A stretch of 64,000 nt of DNA, from assembly GCA_041446545.1 (NCBI GenBank), contig JBGOEJ010000005.1, positions 87,928 to 151,927 of the forward strand, read 5' to 3'. A model generated the notes under the pieces. It was given only the letters and a program-made list of their open reading frames with translations. It had not been told where the DNA came from and did no database searches. The position numbers and the translations under genes are program-made. Numbering within the stretch: position 1 is the first letter of the stretch; every line of letters starts with the position of its first letter. This DNA comes from Fervidibacter canadensis (GTDB lineage Bacteria; Armatimonadota; Fervidibacteria; Fervidibacterales; Fervidibacteraceae). Below are positions 8,909 to 16,806 of this stretch, piece after piece.

Positions 8909-11900
8909 ATGGGTTGGTGGTGCGGGAAGGGGGTGACGGCATTGTTGCTGCTTTCGCTGCTGGTGACCGCTTTCTGGACAAATTGTGGGCGTCAAAGGGA
9001 TGGATGGCTGGCGGCACAAGGGCAACCGACGCGGGCGTCCTTGCCCAGTCATGGCTGCGAAAGTTGCCATGTCGGCATTGAAAGCACCCACCAAACCGCC
9101 GATGGCAAAACGGACAAGACCCTCAACATCAGTTGCGTGGATTGTCACGGTGGCGACGGCACGGTGATGCGCCCCGCCAACACGCAGCCTGGCGACCCCG
9201 CTTATGAAGCCGCCAAGCGCCGCGCCCATGTCGCCCCCAAGTTCGCCGAAATATGGCAAGGCAGTGGCATTCCCGAACGCCTTTACACGACTTGGCTTCA
9301 GGAAGACCCTGCTTTCATTCGCTTCGTCAACCCGACGGATTTGCGCGTCGTGGACATCGCCTGCGGTGAGTGTCACGGCGAAATTGTTCGGGCAGTCAAA
9401 AAGAGCATGATGACGCATGGGGCGATGCTCTGGGGCGCTGCCCTTTACAACAACGGCGCCTTCCCCATCAAAACGCCTCGCTTCGGCGAAAGTTACAACT
9501 ACGATGGCTATCCCCAACGGTTGCAAACGGTGCCTTTGCCGACGGAAGAAGAGCGTCGGTTCAAAGGCATCTTGCCCTTCCTTGACCCCTTGCCCCGATG
9601 GGATGTGGCGCAACCTGGCTCCACTTTCGTGTTGCGGGTCTTTGAGCGGGGCGGCGAACCCCGCTCGGAAGTCGGCTTGCCCAACCGCTTTGAGGAAGCG
9701 GGCAAACCTATCGTCAAGTTATCGCCGCGAGGGTTGGGCACTTTTCTGCGGGTTGACCCCGTCTTCATCGGCTTGCAAAAGACGCGCCTTTTAGACCCGA
9801 TGCTCAGTTTGCCCGGCACCAACGACCATCCCGGCGATTACCGCAACAGTGGGTGTGCCGCCTGCCACATGGTTTACGCCAATGACCGCGACCCGATGCA
9901 CTCAGGTCCTTATGCCCAATACGGCAACAGCGGGCAAAGTTTCAGCGGCGACGAGGCGTTGCAGATGGCGCAAAAGCGGGGCGAACGCGGTCACCCTGTC
10001 CGCCACCAGTTCACCAACGCCATCCCGTCCAGTCAATGCATCACCTGCCACATTCACCCCGGCACGCTCGTCATGAACACTTACCTTGGCTATCTTTGGT
10101 GGGACAACGAGACGGACGGCGAGTGGCTATATCCCAAACGCCAGCGCTTCCCCGACCCGAAAGACGAAGTGGAAAGTTTGCTGCGCAACCCCGAGGCGAC
10201 CTCGCTGCGTGGACTTTGGTCCAACCTGTATCCCGACGAGGAGAACCACATGGGCATGAAAGCGGGTCAGAACTTTTTGGAACGGCTTTGGGAACTCAAC
10301 CCGAAGTTGCGCAAGGTGCAATTCGCCGACTTTCACGGGCACGGTTGGGTCTTCCGCGCCGTCTTCAAAACCGACCGCAAGGGCAACTTGTTGGATGCCA
10401 ATGACCGACCGATTGACCCCGAAGACCCCGACAAATGGCGCAAAGCCGTTCACCTGCGCGACATCCACTTGGAGAAAGGCATGCATTGTGTTGACTGCCA
10501 CTTCAGCCAAGATGTGCACGGCAACGGCAAGTTGTATGGCGAAGTGCGCAATGCCATTGAAATCAGTTGCACCGACTGTCATGGGACGCTGACGAAACCT
10601 ATCCGTCGGCTGCGGGACTTGGTCACGACCGGTCCTGCCGCTCCTGAACGCGGGACGCGGTTGGGCGTGCGCCGAACGCCCTTCGGCGAGGAGCAGTTCT
10701 ACTTCAAGGACGGCAAGTTGTTTCAACGCTCCATGGTCGTCAAGGGCTTGGAATGGGAGGTGCCCCAAGTTGCCGACACCGTTGACCCCAACTCCGATTG
10801 GGCGAAACGCAATCCCGAAAAGGCACTGTTATCGCGGTTGGCAAAAACGGTGCAAGTGGACGGAAAGACTTGGGGGCAAGTGCCTAAGTCCGAGGACGAT
10901 TGGGCGAAACTGGCGCACCTTAGCAACGATTTAGCAACCGACAAGCGGTTGCAAGCAAAGACGGGGCGACGGGCGATGACTTGCGTTGCCTGCCATTCAG
11001 CGTGGGTGCCCAACTGTTGGGGTTGCCACCTGCCGATGAAAGCCAACTACCGAACCCGCAAGTTGCACTTTGAAGGCGAAGAATTGCGCAACTTCACGGC
11101 TTACAACTTCCAAACCATCCGTGACGACGCTTACATGCTGGGCGTGGACGGGACGGTGACGGGTAACCGCATTGCTCCTGCCCATTCCGCTTGCGCCGTC
11201 GTCGTCAGTTCGCAGGATGCCAACCGTCAGTGGCTTTATTACCAGCAGCAAACCATCTCAACGGAAGGGTTGAGCGGGACGGCGTTTTCCACCCGTGTGC
11301 CCCACACCGTTCGGGCGAAAGAGACGAAGATGTGCGCCGATTGCCATGTCTCCGACCGAAACGACAACAATGCGTGGTTGGCGCAACTACTGCTCTTGGG
11401 CACGCAGTTCGCTAACTTTATGGGGCGCTATGTCTTCGTCGGCGAAGGCGAAGAGGGCTTGGAAGCCGTTGCCGTCGCCGAAATGTCCGAACCAGGCGCC
11501 ATCTACGGCAGTTCACTGCACGAATTGGCATATCCCGACAACTTCCGTCGCTTCGTCTCAGGTGGTCGGCGCCTGAAGGAAGCCTACGAGCACCCCACGC
11601 CTGCCTACCATTTGCAAGCGCGAGGCGAATACTTGTATGTCGCCAAAGGGCATAAAGGCTTTGAGATTTTGGACATCGCCAATCTGCCCAACAAAGGCTT
11701 TTCAGAACGCATCGTCACGGCGCCCGTCTCGCCGAAAGGGCAGCGGTTGTTCGTCAAGACGAAGGACGCTCGCTATGTCGGTGTCCCGACGACCCAAGCC
11801 GTTGACCCGACCCGAACTCGCTTGCCCGAAAACGAAGAGCAACCCATCCATTTGCTTTACGGCTTTTTGTATGTCGCCGATGCGCAGGAAGGCTTGATCG

Positions 11901-12844
11901 TCATCGGCAACCCGCCAGGCGACCCGAACGGAGCGGGAATCTCCACCTTGTTGGACGGCAACCCACAAAACAACTTCATCCGCCGCGCCCGCTTGAAAGA
12001 TGGCAGTGATGCCTTCAACCCCAATGGCGTCTTGAAAGGGGCTCGCTTCATCAAGTTCGTCGGCATCTACGCCTACATCGTTTGCGATGCGGGTATCGCC
12101 GTCGTCAACTTGGACGACCCGCTGATGCCCCGCTTAGTGACTGTCATCGGCGAACCGTTCCTGCGGGGCGTGCGGGCACTGGATGTTCAGTTCCGCTACG
12201 CCTTCGTCGTGGATCGGGACGGCTTGAAAGTGCTGGACATTACTTTCCCCGACCGACCTCAACCCGTCCCCGACGCCTTCGTGCCCGTCAAAGATGCCCG
12301 GCGCCTCTATGTCGCCCGCACTTATGCCTACATCGCAGCGGGCAAGCAAGGGTTGGTCATTGTGGATGTGGAGCGCCCCGATAGACCCCGTCTTGACCAA
12401 GTGTTCAACGCTAACGGGCAAATCAACGACACCCACGATGTCCAGTTGGGCATCGTCAACAACAGCCTGTTCGCTTTCATCGCCGACGGCAAAAACGGGT
12501 TGCGCATCGTGGAGTTGATGTCGCCCCGCCACACGCCGGGCATTTTCGGCTTCTCGCCCAAGCCGACCCCACGCCTTATTGCGACCTACAAGACGCACGG
12601 CGAAGCCATCGCCCTTTCCAAAGGCATTGACCGCGACCGAGCGGTAGACGAAAGCGGAAACCAAATCGCCGTCTTCGGGCGACGAGGTGCCCGACCCCTC
12701 AACAAGGCGGAGATGCAACGGCTCTATTTGCGAGACGGCAAGTTGTTCACAGTTCCTGACATCCGAAAAGCCAGCGATGTCTTTCAAGCGATCGCATCGG
12801 GACGCTTGATGCCCCCGCCCGAACGACGCTTCGCCCGACGGTAA
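8909..12844 (+). CDS. Decahaem c-type cytochrome fused to LVIVD-type beta-propeller
   Basis: A 1311-residue exported electron carrier. ATG 8909 has AAAGGAAGG eight bases upstream and begins a hydrophobic signal (VTALLLLSLLVTAFWTNC; the Cys could be lipidated but the lipobox is poor). Ten CXXCH motifs lie between residues about 49 and 812 (CESCH, CVDCH, CGECH, CAACH, CITCH, CVDCH, CTDCH, CVACH, CWGCH, CADCH). From about residue 830 the protein changes to repeats of the LVIVD type (YLYVAKGHKGFEILDI, FLYVADAQEGLIVI, YAFVVDRDGLKVLDI, YAYIAAGKQGLVIVDV, FAFIADGKNGLRIVEL), predicting a beta-propeller. The N-terminal part is a paralogue of the cytochrome at 20117. It is likely an outer-surface or periplasmic partner of the barrel protein upstream. 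Confidence 0.85.
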   Translation: MGWWCGKGVTALLLLSLLVTAFWTNCGRQRDGWLAAQGQPTRASLPSHGCESCHVGIESTHQTADGKTDKTLNISCVDCHGGDGTVMRPANTQPGDPAYEAAKRRAHVAPKFAEIWQGSGIPERLYTTWLQEDPAFIRFVNPTDLRVVDIACGECHGEIVRAVKKSMMTHGAMLWGAALYNNGAFPIKTPRFGESYNYDGYPQRLQTVPLPTEEERRFKGILPFLDPLPRWDVAQPGSTFVLRVFERGGEPRSEVGLPNRFEEAGKPIVKLSPRGLGTFLRVDPVFIGLQKTRLLDPMLSLPGTNDHPGDYRNSGCAACHMVYANDRDPMHSGPYAQYGNSGQSFSGDEALQMAQKRGERGHPVRHQFTNAIPSSQCITCHIHPGTLVMNTYLGYLWWDNETDGEWLYPKRQRFPDPKDEVESLLRNPEATSLRGLWSNLYPDEENHMGMKAGQNFLERLWELNPKLRKVQFADFHGHGWVFRAVFKTDRKGNLLDANDRPIDPEDPDKWRKAVHLRDIHLEKGMHCVDCHFSQDVHGNGKLYGEVRNAIEISCTDCHGTLTKPIRRLRDLVTTGPAAPERGTRLGVRRTPFGEEQFYFKDGKLFQRSMVVKGLEWEVPQVADTVDPNSDWAKRNPEKALLSRLAKTVQVDGKTWGQVPKSEDDWAKLAHLSNDLATDKRLQAKTGRRAMTCVACHSAWVPNCWGCHLPMKANYRTRKLHFEGEELRNFTAYNFQTIRDDAYMLGVDGTVTGNRIAPAHSACAVVVSSQDANRQWLYYQQQTISTEGLSGTAFSTRVPHTVRAKETKMCADCHVSDRNDNNAWLAQLLLLGTQFANFMGRYVFVGEGEEGLEAVAVAEMSEPGAIYGSSLHELAYPDNFRRFVSGGRRLKEAYEHPTPAYHLQARGEYLYVAKGHKGFEILDIANLPNKGFSERIVTAPVSPKGQRLFVKTKDARYVGVPTTQAVDPTRTRLPENEEQPIHLLYGFLYVADAQEGLIVIGNPPGDPNGAGISTLLDGNPQNNFIRRARLKDGSDAFNPNGVLKGARFIKFVGIYAYIVCDAGIAVVNLDDPLMPRLVTVIGEPFLRGVRALDVQFRYAFVVDRDGLKVLDITFPDRPQPVPDAFVPVKDARRLYVARTYAYIAAGKQGLVIVDVERPDRPRLDQVFNANGQINDTHDVQLGIVNNSLFAFIADGKNGLRIVELMSPRHTPGIFGFSPKPTPRLIATYKTHGEAIALSKGIDRDRAVDESGNQIAVFGRRGARPLNKAEMQRLYLRDGKLFTVPDIRKASDVFQAIASGRLMPPPERRFARR

Positions 12845-12860
12845 CGGGAGCGACGAACCG

Positions 12861-14093
12861 ATGAGGCGCTGGCGCTTTTTGTGTGCCGTCCAACTGGGAG
12901 TGATGCTTGTGGCTGTCTGTTGGCAATCGGCGACACCGCAAACGCCAGCGCTTTCGCCGCGCCAACGGTTGACAGCGTTGAAGTTCGTCGGTGACGGTCT
13001 GTGCTTTCAGTGCCACTACCGTTTCGCCGATGAGTGGGCGAGTGTAAAAGGGCACAGCGACAAAATCATGACGATGAGCATCTCCGACGCCTTAGCGGAC
13101 GCCTTGACGAAAGCGTTGCTGGCTACGCCGCCCTTTTCCCCGACGCTGCCGTTGTCGCCATCCCGCCCCAGCAGTTGTGAAACTTGTCACGGACCTGGCA
13201 GCCGCCATGTCGCTGGGTTACGAGACCAAATCGTCCGATGGCGTCGCTTCCAACGCCCGCAAGACGCTGCCGACCCGAAACGCCTTGACCGCACCCAACA
13301 GGAAGCCATCTGCCTTCCTTGCCACGCTCAAATCTTTGAGCGCCGCAAAGAGAATTGGGCGCTTAGCCCCCATCGCCCTAAAACGCCACCGACTTTTTTG
13401 CCGACCCATTTAACTGACCGACGCATCTTCCCGACCTGCACCGATTGCCACGAAGTCCACCATCCCCGCAAAATCCGTGCCGCCGATTTGATGCGGTTGC
13501 CGATGGAGCAAAACTGCACGCAGGCAGGTTGCCACCGAGACATCCTACGCAAAAGTTCACCGACAATGCGATTGCACCACCCGCTCCGCTACGAGACGGG
13601 GCAAAACAAGGGCATGACGATTTTGGATTGGCGCAAGGAGGGCACTTCCTATGAGTGCGGCGTCTGCCACACCCCACATGGCAACCGCGAGTTGTGGCAG
13701 TTGCGGTCGTTCCCTGAAAAGCCTTCCCGCCGCTATTTGCGCTTGAGCGAGCAAGAACAAATCGCCGAAGATTTCGTGACGCTATGCGCCAACTGCCACA
13801 CGGGCAAACCCAAAGAACCCCGCGCCATCGGTTACGACATCAACGATCACGGTGGTGTGGAGCGCAAGGAGTGGACGAAGTTGCACCAAACCCCAGAGCG
13901 TTGGCCAGCGAGTTGGCGAAAGACCCGACCCTTTCCCCGTCCTGACGCTTACTGTGTCTTGTGTCACGGACCGAACTCGTGTGCGGGTGCGTGCCATCGG
14001 GCAGGCACGATGCCACCGAACTACAAGCATCCTGACGGTTGGGGGTGGCGACCCGGCGGCGTTTACATCCATCAACCGCGCAAAGGGCGTTGA
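12861..14093 (+). CDS. Multihaem c-type cytochrome (nine haem motifs, two atypical)
   Basis: A 410-residue exported protein with signal sequence (FLCAVQLGVMLVAVCW). Seven standard motifs (CFQCH, CETCH, CLPCH, CTDCH, CGVCH, CANCH, CVLCH) are joined by one CX4CH (CTQAGCH) and one CX3CH (CAGACH). A SCETCHGPGS segment and the CHEVHH and CHTPHG segments recall DmsE/NapC-associated and NrfA-like cytochromes, but no catalytic CXXCK is present. It starts 16 bases after the decahaem gene and is followed by the c554-like gene, so it is almost certainly in the same operon. Periplasmic electron relay is the best guess. Confidence 0.8.
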   Translation: MRRWRFLCAVQLGVMLVAVCWQSATPQTPALSPRQRLTALKFVGDGLCFQCHYRFADEWASVKGHSDKIMTMSISDALADALTKALLATPPFSPTLPLSPSRPSSCETCHGPGSRHVAGLRDQIVRWRRFQRPQDAADPKRLDRTQQEAICLPCHAQIFERRKENWALSPHRPKTPPTFLPTHLTDRRIFPTCTDCHEVHHPRKIRAADLMRLPMEQNCTQAGCHRDILRKSSPTMRLHHPLRYETGQNKGMTILDWRKEGTSYECGVCHTPHGNRELWQLRSFPEKPSRRYLRLSEQEQIAEDFVTLCANCHTGKPKEPRAIGYDINDHGGVERKEWTKLHQTPERWPASWRKTRPFPRPDAYCVLCHGPNSCAGACHRAGTMPPNYKHPDGWGWRPGGVYIHQPRKGR

Positions 14094-14179
14094 GGGCATG
14101 GCTCTGCCCTATGACGAACGGAAACTTCTGGGCGATGGACGAAGCGCAGGACGCAAACGATCAAAAGGAGGGAAGCACC

Positions 14180-15109
14180 ATGACCGTTCGCTGGACTTGT
14201 TTGACGGTAACGATGCTCGCGGCGTTGATAGCCGTCGGGCTGTGGCGCAGTCAACCTGCTCGCAGTGCCATGCAGCAAAAGTATCTCGGTGACTCCAAGC
14301 AATGCACCAAGTGCCATCCCAACGACGGGCAAAAGCACTTGCCCTACTTCAACAGTTGGAAGGAAACATTGCACGCCAAGCAACAACCTAAAGAGAACGA
14401 ACCCGTGACGATGATTTACCGTAAGGTCACGGGTTTCTCGCTGAAGGGCGAGACGGCGGATTGGCTGGAAGATGGCGTCGGCTGCGAGAGTTGTCACGGA
14501 CCCAACGCCGACCACGCCGCCACGAAGACGCGAGAGGAAGCCTTGAAGACAACCTACGCAGGTAAATTCGGGATTGAGCCGAAGGGCAATGACTTAGCCC
14601 ACAACCCTTTCCCGCCTGACGAAATCGCTAAAGCGCAGCAAGCGGCGATGATGTGCGGGCAATGCCACGCCGTTTGGGTGAAAGATGGCAAGGAAGTTCC
14701 GCCGGCTGGCTTTGACATCCCTCCGACAGGTCCGACGGACTTGTTCAAACTCGCCCAATTGGGCAAAGCCAGTGACAGCCTTCGGACACGCCAGTATGGC
14801 GAGTGGTATGACAGCCCGCACTACAAAAAGGGTGTTTGGTGCGCCACCTGCCACGACCCGCACGCCAAAAACCATCGCGTCCAATTGCGCAAGCCCGTCA
14901 ATGAGTTGTGCAGCACCTGCCACCAAAATGAGAAGGACATCGCCAAGCATGTGCAGGAGATGGCGCAAAAGCACATCCCCGATGTTAAGGTCAAAGTCAC
15001 GCCCGATATGGAATGCGTCCCCTGCCATATGCCCAACCACTCGCACCGCATGACCAATCAGGAAGCCGCCGACTACATGAAGGCGAACAAAGACAAACTC
15101 AGCCAGTAA
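14180..15109 (+). CDS. Hexahaem cytochrome, cytochrome c554-like
   Basis: A 309-residue protein with AGGAGG seven bases before ATG 14180 and an N-terminal hydrophobic signal (LTVTMLAALIAVGLW). Six CXXCH motifs: CTKCH, CESCH, CGQCH, CATCH, CSTCH, CVPCH. The opening YLGDSKQCTKCH, the SWKETLHAK histidine, the GCESCHGPN segment and the SPHYKKGVWCATCHDPH segment are typical of the cytochrome c554/c-prime family of multihaem electron carriers. The family includes partners of hydroxylamine oxidoreductase, but nothing here indicates ammonia oxidation. It is co-directional with the genes on either side. Confidence 0.8.
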   Translation: MTVRWTCLTVTMLAALIAVGLWRSQPARSAMQQKYLGDSKQCTKCHPNDGQKHLPYFNSWKETLHAKQQPKENEPVTMIYRKVTGFSLKGETADWLEDGVGCESCHGPNADHAATKTREEALKTTYAGKFGIEPKGNDLAHNPFPPDEIAKAQQAAMMCGQCHAVWVKDGKEVPPAGFDIPPTGPTDLFKLAQLGKASDSLRTRQYGEWYDSPHYKKGVWCATCHDPHAKNHRVQLRKPVNELCSTCHQNEKDIAKHVQEMAQKHIPDVKVKVTPDMECVPCHMPNHSHRMTNQEAADYMKANKDKLSQ

Positions 15110-15123
15110 CGGAGGCGAAAAAG

Positions 15124-16800
15124 ATGGGCAAAAGCGTGGCTTGGGTCGGCATTTTGATGTCGGCATCGTTGCTCTTGGGTTGCGGTGGTGGCGGGCATTT
15201 GCCCACTTCTGTGCCCAATTTTCCCTCCAACGCACCCCTCCCTGCTTCCCGCTTGACAGCAGCGGAAGTCGCCCAAATCGTGGAGCGAGCAGCCCGTGCC
15301 GCCAACGACAACACGATGGTCATCGCTGTTGTGGATCGGGCGGGGCGGGTGTTGGGCTTGTTCAAAAAAGCCAACGCTCCCGCCACCTACACGACGACCA
15401 ACGGACAAACCTTTTCACCTGAAGCCGTCGCCGTTGCTTTGGCGCGGACGGCGGCTTTTTTCAGCCACGATCAAGCACCCCTTTCGTCCCGCACCGTCCG
15501 TTACATCAGCGGGAGACATTTCCCGCCCGGCGTCCAGAACACGCCCAACGGTGCCCTTTGGGGCATTGAGCACACCAATCGGGGCTTCGTGCGAGCGGAT
15601 AACCTTGCAGGCTTGGTGCTCCCTGACTTTACGGGTTGGTTAGAGCCTCTGGTCGGGATGGTGACGGGTAAAGCCGACCTTGCTGACACCGATGCGACAG
15701 CCGTCAACCCTGGGGGCGTGCCGATTTACAAAAACGGGCACTGTGTTGGCGGCATTGGGGTGACCGTCGGCAGTGCGGGTATCCCGTCAGCGGCACCGTC
15801 GCGCGCCGATTACGAGCGCAACATGGCGATTGCCGAGTGGGCGGCTTTTCACGGCGCCTTTGGTGACGACCCGACGCAGTTTCTCGGGGCATTTTTACAA
15901 ACGCTGCCGCCCCCCAAATTCGTCGTCGTAGATGGCATCGCTTTGCCCTTCGTCCGCAACACGCAACCGCCAGCGGGCGTGATGCCAGACGGCAGCGGTT
16001 TCCCCACCCCGATGGGCAAATGGGTGGTTGAACCTGCGACCAACCCCTCCATCGGTCAACCCTTGCCCGACGAAATGGGCGTTCAAGATGCCAACGGCGC
16101 TTACTTGCTCGGACCGATAGCGGCGGATTTGAACGCGGACGGAAATCCGACGATGGCGGAAGTGAACGCCATCGTTCAAGCCTGCATCGCTATCGCCAAC
16201 CGCACCCGCGCCGTCATCCGTTTGCCTGTCGGCAGCCGATGTCGGTTCGTTTTCGCCATCGCTGTCCCCGACACCCCACCAAGAGTCGTCGCCGTCTATC
16301 GGATGCGGGATGCGACGATGTTCAGCGTGGATGTCGCCGTCACCAAAGCCGTCAACATGGTGCACTTCAACACGGCAGAGGGGCAGGAAAAGTTGGAAGA
16401 GTTGGGGTTGCCGACCCATCGCAGCGGTCAACCTTGGGCGTTGACCAACCGCACTTTGAACTTTGGCAGCCAACCGTTTTACCCGCCCGGCATTGATGGC
16501 AGCGCGCCTGGTCCGTTTTTCAAACTGTTTCAAGACGACTTCAGTAACCCTGGCACTCAAGGCGGTGGACGGGGCATCGTTTGGTTTGCGGGGAGTGTCC
16601 CGCTGTATCGCAACGGTGTTTTGGTCGGCGGGTTAGGCGTCAGCGGCGATGGCGTGGAGCAAGACGACTATGTGGCGGTATTGGGCAACCCCAACGGCTT
16701 CCCCGGCTACGAGCCGCCCGTTGACCGACGGATTGACAACTTGGTGCTTAATGGCGTGCGGTTGCCTTGGCTGAAATTCCCCCGCAATCCCGAAGGGTGA
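15124..16800 (+). CDS. Lipoprotein with two GlcG/HbpS-like domains
   Basis: A 558-residue lipoprotein: the signal MGKSVAWVGILMSASLLLGC has a textbook lipobox (LLLGC). A GGAGG site lies about eight bases upstream. The first GlcG/HbpS-like (DUF336) domain starts near residue 45 (AEVAQIVERAARAANDNTMVIAVVDRAGRVL) and includes AVAVALARTAAFF and a GGVPIYKNGHCVGGIGV segment. A second, diverged copy begins near residue 345 (AEVNAIVQACIAIANRT) with SVDVAVTKAVNMV and SVPLYRNGVLVGGLGVSG. The family binds haem or small ligands; inside a cytochrome operon a haem-handling or sensing role is plausible but unproved. Confidence 0.72.
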   Translation: MGKSVAWVGILMSASLLLGCGGGGHLPTSVPNFPSNAPLPASRLTAAEVAQIVERAARAANDNTMVIAVVDRAGRVLGLFKKANAPATYTTTNGQTFSPEAVAVALARTAAFFSHDQAPLSSRTVRYISGRHFPPGVQNTPNGALWGIEHTNRGFVRADNLAGLVLPDFTGWLEPLVGMVTGKADLADTDATAVNPGGVPIYKNGHCVGGIGVTVGSAGIPSAAPSRADYERNMAIAEWAAFHGAFGDDPTQFLGAFLQTLPPPKFVVVDGIALPFVRNTQPPAGVMPDGSGFPTPMGKWVVEPATNPSIGQPLPDEMGVQDANGAYLLGPIAADLNADGNPTMAEVNAIVQACIAIANRTRAVIRLPVGSRCRFVFAIAVPDTPPRVVAVYRMRDATMFSVDVAVTKAVNMVHFNTAEGQEKLEELGLPTHRSGQPWALTNRTLNFGSQPFYPPGIDGSAPGPFFKLFQDDFSNPGTQGGGRGIVWFAGSVPLYRNGVLVGGLGVSGDGVEQDDYVAVLGNPNGFPGYEPPVDRRIDNLVLNGVRLPWLKFPRNPEG

Positions 16801-16806
16801 ACTGCG

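Noticed and set aside
12861..14093. A nitrite reductase (NrfA) assignment for the nine-haem protein
   Set aside because: No CXXCK catalytic motif and the spacing does not match.
14180..15109. The c554-like cytochrome as a sign of ammonia oxidation
   Set aside because: No hydroxylamine oxidoreductase or ammonia monooxygenase gene is in the window, and the family is also used for general electron transfer.
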